A stretch of DNA of 64,000 bases, taken from assembly GCA_049594615.1 (NCBI GenBank), contig JBMYJR010000003.1:45234-109233 (forward strand), written 5' to 3'. Position numbers and translations under genes: made by a program. Of the stretch, positions 47,134-57,031 are shown piece after piece; within the stretch, counting starts at the first letter, position 1, and the number at the start of each line of letters is the position of its first letter. Below the pieces are notes generated by a model. That model ran no database searches, was not told the DNA's origin, and saw nothing but the letters and a program-made list of their open reading frames with translations. The DNA is from CAXPZW01 sp049594615 (lineage in GTDB: Bacteria; Bacteroidota; Bacteroidia; Flavobacteriales_D; Sanyastnellaceae).

Positions 47134-49188
47134 ATGGCTGCACCCAAACGTTACATGATCACCTCGGCCCTGCCTTACGCCAACGGGCCGTTGCACATTG
47201 GACACATTGCAGGCGCATACTTGCCCGCGGACATCTACGTGCGTTACCTGCGTGGCCGTGGCCGCGACGTGGTGTGGATTTGCGGCAGTGACGAGCATGG
47301 CGCAGCCATCACTTTGCGCGCCAAGAAGGAAGGCACCACCCCTGGTGAAATTGTGGACCGCTACCACGGTCAAATCTCAAAAGCATTCAAAGACTTTGGG
47401 CTGGAGTTTGACCTGTATCACCGCACTTCATCGGAGGAACACCACGCGAACGCGCAGGCCTTTTTTACCCAGTTGAACAACCAAGGTTCCTTTGAGGTCA
47501 AAACCAGTGAGCAGTACTACGATGCGGCCCAGCAACAATTCTTGGCTGACCGCTACATCACCGGCGAATGTCCCAACTGTGGCAACCCCAATGCCTACGG
47601 CGACCAATGCGAGCGCTGTGGCAAGGACCTCAGCCCAATCGACTTGATCAACCCCAAGTCCACCCTCAGTGGAGAAGCGCCTGAGCTGCGCGAGACCTCG
47701 CTTTGGTACCTGCCCATGGACCGCCACGAAGGCTGGCTCAAGGAATGGGTGGAAACCGGCAAATTCGAGGGCAAAGCACACCACAACCCCGCCGACTGGA
47801 AAAACCATGTATTGGGCCAGTGCCGCTCATGGATCGACGGCGGACTCAAGGCACGCGCCATGACCCGAGACCTGGATTGGGGCGTACCCGTTCCTGTGGA
47901 AGGCGCCGACGGCAAAGTATTGTACGTGTGGCTCGATGCGCCCATCGGCTACATCTCGGCCACCCAAGAATGGGCGCGCCAAAACGGCAAAGACTGGGAA
48001 CCGTATTGGAAAGACGAAGACACCCAATTGGTGCACTTCATTGGCAAGGACAACATTGTGTTCCATTGCATCATCTTCCCCATCCTGCTCAAGGAGCACG
48101 GCGGTTACATCCTGCCCACCAATGTACCAGCCAACGAGTTCATGAATTTGGAGAACGACAAGATCTCCACCAGCCGCAACTGGGCGGTGTGGCTCCACGA
48201 ATACTTGGAAGAATTCCCCGGCAAGCAGGACGAATTGCGCTACGTGCTCTGTGCCATCATGCCCGAGCAGCGCGACAGCGAGTTTACCTGGACCGACTAC
48301 CGGGACCGCGTCAACAACGAACTGGCCGACGTGCTGGGCAACTTCATGAACCGCGCAGTGGTGCTGACCCACAAGTACTACGGCGGCGAAGTCCCCTCCT
48401 CGAACGCCCTGCAGCCCGAAGATCAAGCCGCTTTGGAAGCGCTGGCTGCTGCCCCTGAAAAAATCGCGGACCTCATTGAGCGCTACCGCTTCCGCGAGGC
48501 CCAACTCGAAGCCATGAACGTGGCCCGACTCGGCAACCGTTATCTGGCCGACGCCGAACCGTGGAAGCTCCAGAAGACCGACCCGGAACGCGTGAAAACC
48601 ATCATGCACACCACGCTGCAAATTGCGGCCAACTGTGCGGTATTGCTGGAGCCGTTCTTGCCCAACACCTGCGCCAAGATTCGCGCGGCGTTGCACGTGA
48701 CCACTCCGTGGGACGGCGCCGGCGGCGTGCTCTTGGAGCCTGGAAAAGCCATCGACAAGCTGCCCATCCTGTTCCAAAAGGTGGACGAGGAAGTCATCGA
48801 GGCCCAACGTGCCAAGCTCGCCGCTGGCAAACCCCAAGAGGTGCAGCTCGAGGCCGCCAAAGACGCGATTGCCTTTGAGCAATTTTCCGGATTGGACATC
48901 CGTGTGGCCACCATCCTCGAAGCCGAGGCAGTGCCCAAAACCAAGAAGCTGCTGAAGCTGAAGGTGGATACCGGTATTGACCAACGCACCGTGGTCTCAG
49001 GCATTGCCGAGCACTATGCGCCCCAGGACATCATCGGACAACAAGTGAGCCTGCTGATCAACCTGGAACCGCGAAAAATCCGCGGGGTCGAAAGCCAAGG
49101 CATGATCCTGATGGCCGAAGACGCCGAAGGCAAACTCCGCTTCATCGCCCCCACCGAAGCCATGGGCCCGGGCAGCACGATTCGCTAG
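47134..49188 (+). CDS. metG: Methionyl-tRNA synthetase
   Basis: A 684-residue class I synthetase charging tRNA-Met. The HIGH motif is HIGHIAG near the N terminus. A zinc knuckle reads CPNCGNPNAYGDQCERCG. The KMSKS loop is present as KISTSRNW, so the second Lys is replaced by Thr. The C-terminal ~110 residues form an EMAP-II-like tRNA-binding domain (FSGLDIRVATILEAEAVPKTKKLLKLKVDTG), as in dimeric MetRS. Monocistronic with its own promoter. Confidence 0.96.
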   Translation: MAAPKRYMITSALPYANGPLHIGHIAGAYLPADIYVRYLRGRGRDVVWICGSDEHGAAITLRAKKEGTTPGEIVDRYHGQISKAFKDFGLEFDLYHRTSSEEHHANAQAFFTQLNNQGSFEVKTSEQYYDAAQQQFLADRYITGECPNCGNPNAYGDQCERCGKDLSPIDLINPKSTLSGEAPELRETSLWYLPMDRHEGWLKEWVETGKFEGKAHHNPADWKNHVLGQCRSWIDGGLKARAMTRDLDWGVPVPVEGADGKVLYVWLDAPIGYISATQEWARQNGKDWEPYWKDEDTQLVHFIGKDNIVFHCIIFPILLKEHGGYILPTNVPANEFMNLENDKISTSRNWAVWLHEYLEEFPGKQDELRYVLCAIMPEQRDSEFTWTDYRDRVNNELADVLGNFMNRAVVLTHKYYGGEVPSSNALQPEDQAALEALAAAPEKIADLIERYRFREAQLEAMNVARLGNRYLADAEPWKLQKTDPERVKTIMHTTLQIAANCAVLLEPFLPNTCAKIRAALHVTTPWDGAGGVLLEPGKAIDKLPILFQKVDEEVIEAQRAKLAAGKPQEVQLEAAKDAIAFEQFSGLDIRVATILEAEAVPKTKKLLKLKVDTGIDQRTVVSGIAEHYAPQDIIGQQVSLLINLEPRKIRGVESQGMILMAEDAEGKLRFIAPTEAMGPGSTIR

Positions 49189-49391
49189 GCGGCTACTCCC
49201 TCTCCGGCTATTCTTCAGACGGTGATCCTACCCTATCACTCTCAAAAATGTGTGCAACTGATTGTCCCTTGCACAAACATCCCGTGCGCCAGAAGTGGTC
49301 AGCCTTGAAGCCATCGAAGCAGGGGTGGAGCCGCAGTGACCTGCTGGTCATGAGGACTCCGCATCGACTGATGGCGAAGAAGACTGACCGC

Positions 49392-50375
49392 TTATTGCGT
49401 GCGGAGCAAGTGCTCGGCGATCTGCACTGCATTTGTCGCTGCGCCTTTGCGGAGGTTGTCTGACACGACCCACATGTTCAGCGTGCGCGGTTGGGTTTCA
49501 TCGCGGCGGATGCGTCCCACGAAGACGGCATCCTGCTCGTGGGCGCTCAGCGGCATGGGGTATAGGTTGTTGAAGGGATCATCCACCACCTCGATGCCGG
49601 GTGTGGCCGCTAGTTTGGCGCGCACCTCGTCGAGGTCAAATTCCTGCTCGAATTCCACGTTGATGGCCTCTGAGTGGCCGCCTACTACAGGCACACGCAC
49701 AGCGGTAGCGGTGACTTTGATGTCATCGCTGCCGAGAATCTTGCAGGTTTCTTTGGCCAGCTTCATTTCCTCTTTGGTGTAGCCGTTTTCTTGGAACACA
49801 TCGCAGTGCGGCAGGCAGTTGCGATCGATGGTATGCGGGTAGGCCTTGTCGCCGGAAACGCCGTTGCGCTCATCCTCCATCTGCTGGACCGCCTTCACGC
49901 CAGTACCGGTGATGGACTGGTAGGTGCTCACAATCACGCGCTTGGCGGTGTACGCATCGTGCAAGGGCTTGAGTGCAAGGACCATTTGAATGGTACTGCA
50001 GTTGGGGTTGGCAATGATCTTGTCCTCAGCAGTGAGTTGATTTGCGTTGATCTCGGGCACGACAAGCTTGTGGTCCGGGGACATGCGCCATGCCGAGCTG
50101 TTGTCGATCACGGTGGTTCCGGCTGCAGCGTACTTGGGGGCGAATTCCAGGCTAGTACTGCCACCCGCGCTGAACAAGGCCACATCTGCTTGAGCTGCAA
50201 TGCCGTCTTCCATAGACACCACCGTCCAGTCTTTGCCTTGGAAGTGGACCGTTTTGCCCACCGAACGTGCCGATGCCACAGGGATGAGTTCGGTGACAGG
50301 GAAGTTGCGCTCTTGGAGCACTTGGAGCATTTTGGTGCCCACCAATCCGGTGGCACCCACGAGAACTACGCGCAT
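49392..50375 (-). CDS. asd: Aspartate-semialdehyde dehydrogenase
   Basis: A 327-residue NADP enzyme, second in the aspartate family pathway after aspartate kinase. VVLVGATGLVGTKML is the cofactor loop, IANPNCSTIQMV carries the catalytic Cys, and VPVVGGHSEAINVEF holds the substrate-binding and catalytic His. A TACCTTTG element (minus strand, 50404-50397) gives it its own promoter within the 58-base gap after the MoxR-like gene. The 203 bases between its stop and metG hold no recognisable feature. Confidence 0.96.
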   Translation of the reverse strand: MRVVLVGATGLVGTKMLQVLQERNFPVTELIPVASARSVGKTVHFQGKDWTVVSMEDGIAAQADVALFSAGGSTSLEFAPKYAAAGTTVIDNSSAWRMSPDHKLVVPEINANQLTAEDKIIANPNCSTIQMVLALKPLHDAYTAKRVIVSTYQSITGTGVKAVQQMEDERNGVSGDKAYPHTIDRNCLPHCDVFQENGYTKEEMKLAKETCKILGSDDIKVTATAVRVPVVGGHSEAINVEFEQEFDLDEVRAKLAATPGIEVVDDPFNNLYPMPLSAHEQDAVFVGRIRRDETQPRTLNMWVVSDNLRKGAATNAVQIAEHLLRTQ

Positions 50376-50396
50376 GGTTGTTCAGATTTTGAGCGC

Positions 50397-50404
50397 CAAA
50401 GGTA
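50397..50404 (-). promoter_or_regulatory. -7 promoter element of asd
   Basis: TACCTTTG on the minus strand, 21 bases before the asd ATG. Confidence 0.6.
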
Positions 50405-50433
50405 CGCCCAAATCCACGTGCTTTTGTCAGCGC

Positions 50434-51927
<1,494 letters not shown>

Positions 51928-51934
51928 GTCAGGG

Positions 51935-53038
51935 TTAGAGTTTGCGGCGGCGGTTGCGCTCAAAGTCTTCAAAGATGAATTCACCCAGGCCTTTGAGCCC
52001 GGTGTAAAAGGCGCGGCCGTTGTTGGCCTCGCTGAACTCCTCTACAAATTGCTGCAGGTAAGGGTCCGAGGCAATCATGAAAGTGGTGATGGGGATGGAC
52101 AACTTGCGGCATTGGCGCGCCAGGTTGAGGCACTTGCCGGTGATGTACGGGTCCAGCCCGAAACTGTTTTTGTAGTACTCGCCGTTTTCCTTGAGGCAAG
52201 AGGGTTTGCCGTCGGTGATCATGAAGATCTGCTTGTTGGTGCTCTTGCGGCGGCGCAGGATGTCCATGGCGCGCTGCAATCCGGCGACGGTGTTGGTGTG
52301 GTACGGCCCCACTTTGAGGTAAGGCAGGTCTTTGATCTGGATCTCCCACGCATCGTTGCCAAACACCACCACGTCCAAGGTGTCCTTGGGGTATCGGGTA
52401 AGGATGAGCTCGCTGAGAGCCATGGCGACTTTTTTGGCCGGGGTGATGCGGTCTTCGCCGTAGAGGATCATCGAGTGGCTGATGTCGATCATCAGCACAG
52501 TGCTCACCGAGGTGTTGTGGTGGGTTTCGACCACTTCCAGGTCACGCTCGGTCATGTTGAAGTGGCCGCCGGGGCCGCTGTTGATCTGCGCATTCTTGAA
52601 GGAAGCCGTAAAGTCGATCTGGTCGAGTTTGTCTCCGAATTGATAGGGACGGCGATCCTCGGTGGGGTCGTCGCCTTGGCCCACATGGCGGGTGCGGTGG
52701 TGGCCCGTGCCGCCGCGTTTGAGCTTGCCGAAGATGTGGTTGAGCGCCTGCTTTCGCATGGCCTGCTCGGCCTTTTCGGTAATGGCGCGGCCGCCGGTTC
52801 CGGTGTCTGAGCTGTCGCGCAGGTACCCCTTGGCGCGCAGGTCATCGATGAACGCGTCGACCGAGTAGTCCTCGCCGGATACGTTGTGCTCGTCGTCGAT
52901 CTGTCGGAGCCAATCGAGGGCCTCGTCAGGATCGCCGCTGGTGTAGGTCAACAGCTCCAAAAAAAGCTCCAACATACGCTCAAACGGCGAGCGCTGATCG
53001 ACTTCGGGGACGTATCGGGAAAATTGAAATCCAATCAT
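51935..53038 (-). CDS. VWA-domain protein, partner of the MoxR-type ATPase
   Basis: A 367-residue protein starting at ATG 53038 (MIGFQFSRYVPEVDQRSPFERMLELFLELL); upstream in-frame DNA has no family resemblance. The C-terminal ~200 residues are a von Willebrand A domain with a complete metal site: LMIDISHSM (DxSxS), a Thr in GPYHTNTVAGLQRAM and Asp in FMITDGKPS. The N-terminal half is helical and charged. MoxR-VWA pairs work as co-chaperones or metal-insertion factors. First gene of the VWA-MoxR unit. Confidence 0.88.
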   Translation of the reverse strand: MIGFQFSRYVPEVDQRSPFERMLELFLELLTYTSGDPDEALDWLRQIDDEHNVSGEDYSVDAFIDDLRAKGYLRDSSDTGTGGRAITEKAEQAMRKQALNHIFGKLKRGGTGHHRTRHVGQGDDPTEDRRPYQFGDKLDQIDFTASFKNAQINSGPGGHFNMTERDLEVVETHHNTSVSTVLMIDISHSMILYGEDRITPAKKVAMALSELILTRYPKDTLDVVVFGNDAWEIQIKDLPYLKVGPYHTNTVAGLQRAMDILRRRKSTNKQIFMITDGKPSCLKENGEYYKNSFGLDPYITGKCLNLARQCRKLSIPITTFMIASDPYLQQFVEEFSEANNGRAFYTGLKGLGEFIFEDFERNRRRKL

Positions 53039-53146
53039 AAAGCCAGGTAGATACCAGAAGGTAGAGCAACAAATGAACAGGTCAAAAGATGGGAAGTTCG
53101 TCAAGCCTGCGTATCTTAAAGCGCATAGAAAGAAAACAACACTGCT

Positions 53147-53989
53147 TTGCTGCGCTCGCTCTTGCTGGCGATTACCGCCACCCTTCTGACTTTCTGCACG
53201 GCTGCCACAGAAGTGCGCACGGCTCTGATTCCTATTGCCGCAGAGAGCCAGGTACTCGGTGCGACTCATCGCAGCCAAATTGAAGCCCTGATCGCCCTGC
53301 GCGACGGGCGGGATCAAATCGAAAAAATCGACATCGAAGACCTTCCGGGTCATCCCCAAGCCACTGCGGCCGCCAAGGCCGTGCAAACCTTTGTGATGTC
53401 ACGTGTAAACGATCCTACCTGTGTTGAACTACGCACCGCAACAGCCGCGGCCATTGTACCGCAAACAGGCGTCCGGTTAAAGGTGTATATCCTAGAAAAA
53501 GAACAAAACGTCAAAGGCAAAGACCCCGAACGCATCCTCTTCCCCGAGGAATTTCAAGAAACCGGTGTGCCGGAAAACGTGGCCATGGGTACCCGCTTCA
53601 TCCTGGGAGATTTGCGCTTTCACGGCAACAGCGCGGTGATGAAAAACCCCGACGACAGCGAAGATTTGCTGGCCCTGATTGACTTGTTGCGCCTACGCGA
53701 AGACCTGATCATCCGCATCGAAGGCCACGTAAACGGCAACATGGGCGGGCGCTACCTGAAAAAAGCCGCCAAGACCAACCCCGAAAAGGTCGCTTACCAA
53801 AACGCCACCCACCTCTCGCTGGCACGCGCAGAAAGCATCAAGCGCCACTTGCAGGCTGCCGACATCGACCCCGAGCGCCTAGAGGTAGACGGGCGCGGTG
53901 GGCGTAACAAGCGCTTTCCCAACCCCCGCAACGCTGCCGAGGAAGACGCCAACCGCCGCATCGAAATCCTGGTGGTGGCCGAACATTGA
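53147..53989 (+). CDS. OmpA-family outer-membrane/peptidoglycan-binding protein
   Basis: A 280-residue exported protein. No ATG is in frame; after a TAG at 53126 the first start is TTG at 53147, giving a good signal peptide (LRSLLLAITATLLTFCTA). The C-terminal ~120 residues are an OmpA-like domain: LIIRIEGHVNGN, ATHLSLARAESIKRHLQAADIDPERLEVDGRGG and NRRIEILVVAEH, which in the family binds diaminopimelate of peptidoglycan. The N-terminal ~150 residues are unique. It is divergent from the VWA gene, with a ~108-base shared promoter region. Confidence 0.8.
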   Translation: MLRSLLLAITATLLTFCTAATEVRTALIPIAAESQVLGATHRSQIEALIALRDGRDQIEKIDIEDLPGHPQATAAAKAVQTFVMSRVNDPTCVELRTATAAAIVPQTGVRLKVYILEKEQNVKGKDPERILFPEEFQETGVPENVAMGTRFILGDLRFHGNSAVMKNPDDSEDLLALIDLLRLREDLIIRIEGHVNGNMGGRYLKKAAKTNPEKVAYQNATHLSLARAESIKRHLQAADIDPERLEVDGRGGRNKRFPNPRNAAEEDANRRIEILVVAEH

Positions 53990-54052
53990 TTCCCATCCGG
54001 AACAATCGCGCAGAAAAGCAGTTTCTTTGTTCAGGAAGACGATCAAGAACAG

Positions 54053-55972
54053 ATGTACTGCAACACCCTCTTTGGCTACAGCCGCTTGCGCACGCGTGAA
54101 GTGATGGTTGGTCCCGTCGGCTTTGGCGGGGACAACCCCATCCGCATCCAGTCCATGACCACCACCGACACCATGGACACCACGGGGACGGTAGCCCAAA
54201 GCAAACGCATGATCGATGTTGGGTGTGAGCTGGTGCGCATCACCGCCCCTTCCAAGAAAGACGCCGAAAACTTAGCCGCCATCCGCGAAGCCCTGCACGC
54301 TGATGGCTACACTGCTCCACTGGTGGCCGACATCCACTTTACCCCCAACGCTGCCGAAGTCGCGGCAGGCATTGTGGAGAAGGTTCGCGTCAATCCCGGC
54401 AACTACGCCGATAAAAAGAAATTCGAAGAGCACGATTACTCCGATGAAGGCTACGCTGCTGAGCTGGTTCGCATCGAAGAGCGCTTTACTCCGCTTGTCC
54501 TCAAGTGCAAGGAAGGAGGTGTGGCTATGCGCATTGGCACCAACCACGGCTCCCTCTCAGACCGCATCATGAGCCGCTACGGAGATACGCCACTCGGCAT
54601 GGTGGAAAGCGCTTTGGAGTTCGTGCGGATCTGCGAAAAGCACGACTACCGGGACCTGGTGATCTCCATGAAGGCCTCCAACCCGCAAGTCATGGTGCAA
54701 GCCTACCGCCTGCTGTGCAAGGAAATGCTGGCCACCGGCCGGGCCTATCCACTGCACCTGGGCGTAACCGAAGCAGGCGACGGCGAAGACGGCCGCATCA
54801 AATCCGCTGTGGGCATCGGCGCCCTGTTGGAAGACGGCATTGGCGACACCATCCGTGTCTCGCTCACCGAAGAGCCCGAAGCCGAGCTGCCAGTGGCCCG
54901 CATGTTGGCCGAGCGCTACACCCATCGCGACCCGGCGCCCATTGCCCCCGTTGAAGTGCCCATTGACCCTTACAGTTACACGCGGCGTCACACCCACACC
55001 GTGATGGATTGTGGCGGCAAGCATGTGCCTCGCGTGGTCTTGGATGTCTCCGATGTGGATGCGCTCAAGCCCGCGCACTTCTTTGCCGGTGGGTACCGCT
55101 ACTCGGTGCCGTTGGACAAGTGGAACCTCGACGACATGGCGTGCGATGCCTTTTACATTGGGAGGCACACCCCTGACTTTGACATCCCCGGCACCTTGCA
55201 ACTGTGGCAAGACTTCGACACCTGGCAACACGTGGGACCACGCGAGCGTGTGCTGCCCGTGCTCACCCCCAAACAATGGATCGCTGACCGCCCGAGCACC
55301 GCACACGTGCTGCACGCGAGCACCACAGACCTTACTGCTGAATTGCTCGATGCGCTGCAAGGGAATCCCAACGCACTGTTGGCCCTGTCATCAGACCACC
55401 CACACACCATGGCTGACTTACGCGCAGGCATGTTCAAACTCATGGGTGCAGGCTTGGAGTTGCCCGTGGTGTTCTGGAACCGCTACACCGAAGACGAGGA
55501 CCACTTCCAGCTCTACGCCGCCGCCGACTTTGGTGCATTGCTGCTGGACGGGTTGGGAGATGGTCTGATGGCCACCGCACCCAACGTGCCCCTGCAACGC
55601 GTGAACCACACCCTGTTTGGGGTGCTGCAAGCCACGCGCATGCGCATCTCACGCACCGAATACATCAGCTGCCCTTCTTGCGGCCGCACCTTGTTTGACT
55701 TGCAGGAGACCACGGCCCGCATCCGCGAGCGCACCGATCACCTCAAAGGCATCAAAATTGGCATTATGGGCTGCATCGTGAATGGCCCCGGAGAGATGGC
55801 TGACGCAGATTACGGCTACGTAGGCACCGGACCTGGAAAGATCACCCTCTACAAGGAAAAAGAAGTGGTGCGCCGCAACGTACCGGAAGTTGACGCGGTA
55901 GACGCCCTCATCGATTTGATCCGCGAGCACGGAGATTGGGTGACCGCCCCTTGGGAAGCAGAAACGGTGTAA
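54053..55972 (+). CDS. ispG: 4-hydroxy-3-methylbut-2-enyl diphosphate synthase, long form
   Basis: A 639-residue iron-sulfur enzyme of the MEP isoprenoid pathway. The N-terminal TIM barrel shows VGFGGDNPIRIQSMTTTDTMDT and VADIHFTPNAA. A ~250-residue middle insertion marks the plant/Bacteroidota type. The C-terminal domain binds 4Fe-4S through CPSCGRTLFDLQ and GCIVNGPGEMADADYGYVG. Length agrees with this long form (E. coli IspG is 372). The gene ends flush with the convergent lspA gene. Confidence 0.97.
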   Translation: MYCNTLFGYSRLRTREVMVGPVGFGGDNPIRIQSMTTTDTMDTTGTVAQSKRMIDVGCELVRITAPSKKDAENLAAIREALHADGYTAPLVADIHFTPNAAEVAAGIVEKVRVNPGNYADKKKFEEHDYSDEGYAAELVRIEERFTPLVLKCKEGGVAMRIGTNHGSLSDRIMSRYGDTPLGMVESALEFVRICEKHDYRDLVISMKASNPQVMVQAYRLLCKEMLATGRAYPLHLGVTEAGDGEDGRIKSAVGIGALLEDGIGDTIRVSLTEEPEAELPVARMLAERYTHRDPAPIAPVEVPIDPYSYTRRHTHTVMDCGGKHVPRVVLDVSDVDALKPAHFFAGGYRYSVPLDKWNLDDMACDAFYIGRHTPDFDIPGTLQLWQDFDTWQHVGPRERVLPVLTPKQWIADRPSTAHVLHASTTDLTAELLDALQGNPNALLALSSDHPHTMADLRAGMFKLMGAGLELPVVFWNRYTEDEDHFQLYAAADFGALLLDGLGDGLMATAPNVPLQRVNHTLFGVLQATRMRISRTEYISCPSCGRTLFDLQETTARIRERTDHLKGIKIGIMGCIVNGPGEMADADYGYVGTGPGKITLYKEKEVVRRNVPEVDAVDALIDLIREHGDWVTAPWEAETV

Positions 55973-56638
55973 TCAGGCCTCCGCAGGAAGCGGACCTTCA
56001 GCAGTATTCTTGAAAAACGTGCGCTGGCGCAGCAAAATGAGGATCACCCCCACCGTGATGGCTGAATCGGCGATGTTGAACACCGGCGGGAATACCTTTT
56101 GCCCGGGCGCAATCGGTGACCCCTCAGGCAGGGTGACCACAATGTGTAGCATATCCACCACATTGCCCATAAGCATGGGGGCATACCCCGAGCCGTCCAT
56201 TTGAGAAATGCCCAGGTAGTTCACATAGTCGCCCATGGCGGGGTCGAAGAACATGCCGGTATCGAAAATCAAGCCGTATACCAAGCTGTCAATGATGTTG
56301 CCCAAGGCGCCCGCCATGATGAGCGAAACGCAGAGTACCAGGCCTTTGTGGGCTTTGGACTGTAGGAGTTTGCGGATGTAGAAGGCAATACCTACCACGG
56401 CCACCACCCTGAAAATGGACAGCGCCAACTTGCCACCGGTACCAGGAATCATCCAACCGAATGCCATACCGGGGTTCTCCACGAACTCCAACTCCAGCAC
56501 ACCCGGAATCAATTCCAGTCCACCGTACAGCTCGAAGCTGAGTTTAACCCAGATCTTTAAAGCTTGATCGGCCAGCAGGACCAACAGGATGGTGGGAACG
56601 ATGCCTGACCAGACCAGGCGCTTGGCGTTGAAACTCAA
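55973..56638 (-). CDS. lspA: Lipoprotein signal peptidase II
   Basis: About 221 residues if the start is TTG at 56638 (LSFNAKRLVWSGIVPTILLVLLADQALKIWVK); upstream in-frame codons overlap the DksA-like gene and contain no ATG, so a non-ATG start is likely. It has four membrane helices and the catalytic aspartates in MGNVVDMLH and FNIADSAITVG. ENPGMAFGW is the conserved N-x-GxAFG motif. A loop around GYAPMLMG is longer than in E. coli, as usual in Bacteroidota. It removes signal peptides from the many lipoproteins, such as those at 38418 and 40440. Confidence 0.93.
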   Translation of the reverse strand: MSFNAKRLVWSGIVPTILLVLLADQALKIWVKLSFELYGGLELIPGVLELEFVENPGMAFGWMIPGTGGKLALSIFRVVAVVGIAFYIRKLLQSKAHKGLVLCVSLIMAGALGNIIDSLVYGLIFDTGMFFDPAMGDYVNYLGISQMDGSGYAPMLMGNVVDMLHIVVTLPEGSPIAPGQKVFPPVFNIADSAITVGVILILLRQRTFFKNTAEGPLPAEA

Positions 56639-56646
56639 GAGCCCGA

Positions 56647-57018
56647 TTATTGACGGTTCTTGGCTTCGATGCTCAAAGTGGCGTGGGGCACCAGCATGAG
56701 GCGCTCCTTTCGGATGAGCTTGCCGGTGACACGGCAAATGCCGTAAGTCTTGTTCTTGATGCGGATCAGGGCATTCTCCAAGCTGATGATGAACTTCTCC
56801 TGACGCGAGGCCAGTTGAGCTGTTTCCTCGCGGCTGAGGGTTTGCGAGCCGTCCTCCATCATCTTAAACGAAGAGGCGGTATCGTCGGTGGAGTTGTCGT
56901 CCGCGTGAGACAAGGATTTGGTCAGGGCGTCGAGGTCAGACTTGGCTTTGGCCAGCTTCTCCATGATGAGCGCTTCGAACTCTTTCAGATCGGAGTCTGA
57001 GTAGCGTACTTGAGCCAT
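56647..57018 (-). CDS. DksA/TraR-family protein with incomplete zinc finger
   Basis: A 123-residue protein with an N-terminal coiled coil (LKEFEALIMEKLAKAKSDLDALTKSL) and the DksA-like tail IKNKTYGICRVTGKLIRKERLMLVPHATLSIEAK. In DksA four cysteines bind zinc (CxxC twice). Here only the first Cys is present; the others are Thr-Gly and Pro-His-Ala-Thr. DksA-type proteins act through the RNA polymerase secondary channel; a zinc-free form is typical of the Bacteroidota branch. It lies between ileS and lspA in one operon. Confidence 0.85.
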   Translation of the reverse strand: MAQVRYSDSDLKEFEALIMEKLAKAKSDLDALTKSLSHADDNSTDDTASSFKMMEDGSQTLSREETAQLASRQEKFIISLENALIRIKNKTYGICRVTGKLIRKERLMLVPHATLSIEAKNRQ

Positions 57019-57031
57019 GGGATAAAGGGTC

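Noticed and set aside
47827..48984. A long minus-strand open frame inside metG
   Set aside because: Antisense to conserved MetRS domains; no recognisable protein features.
49189..49463. A possible 71-codon Cys-containing frame (49248-49463) between metG and asd
   Set aside because: Its 3' part overlaps the conserved end of asd, no promoter or ribosome site is evident, and the composition is unremarkable. The gap is left as featureless.
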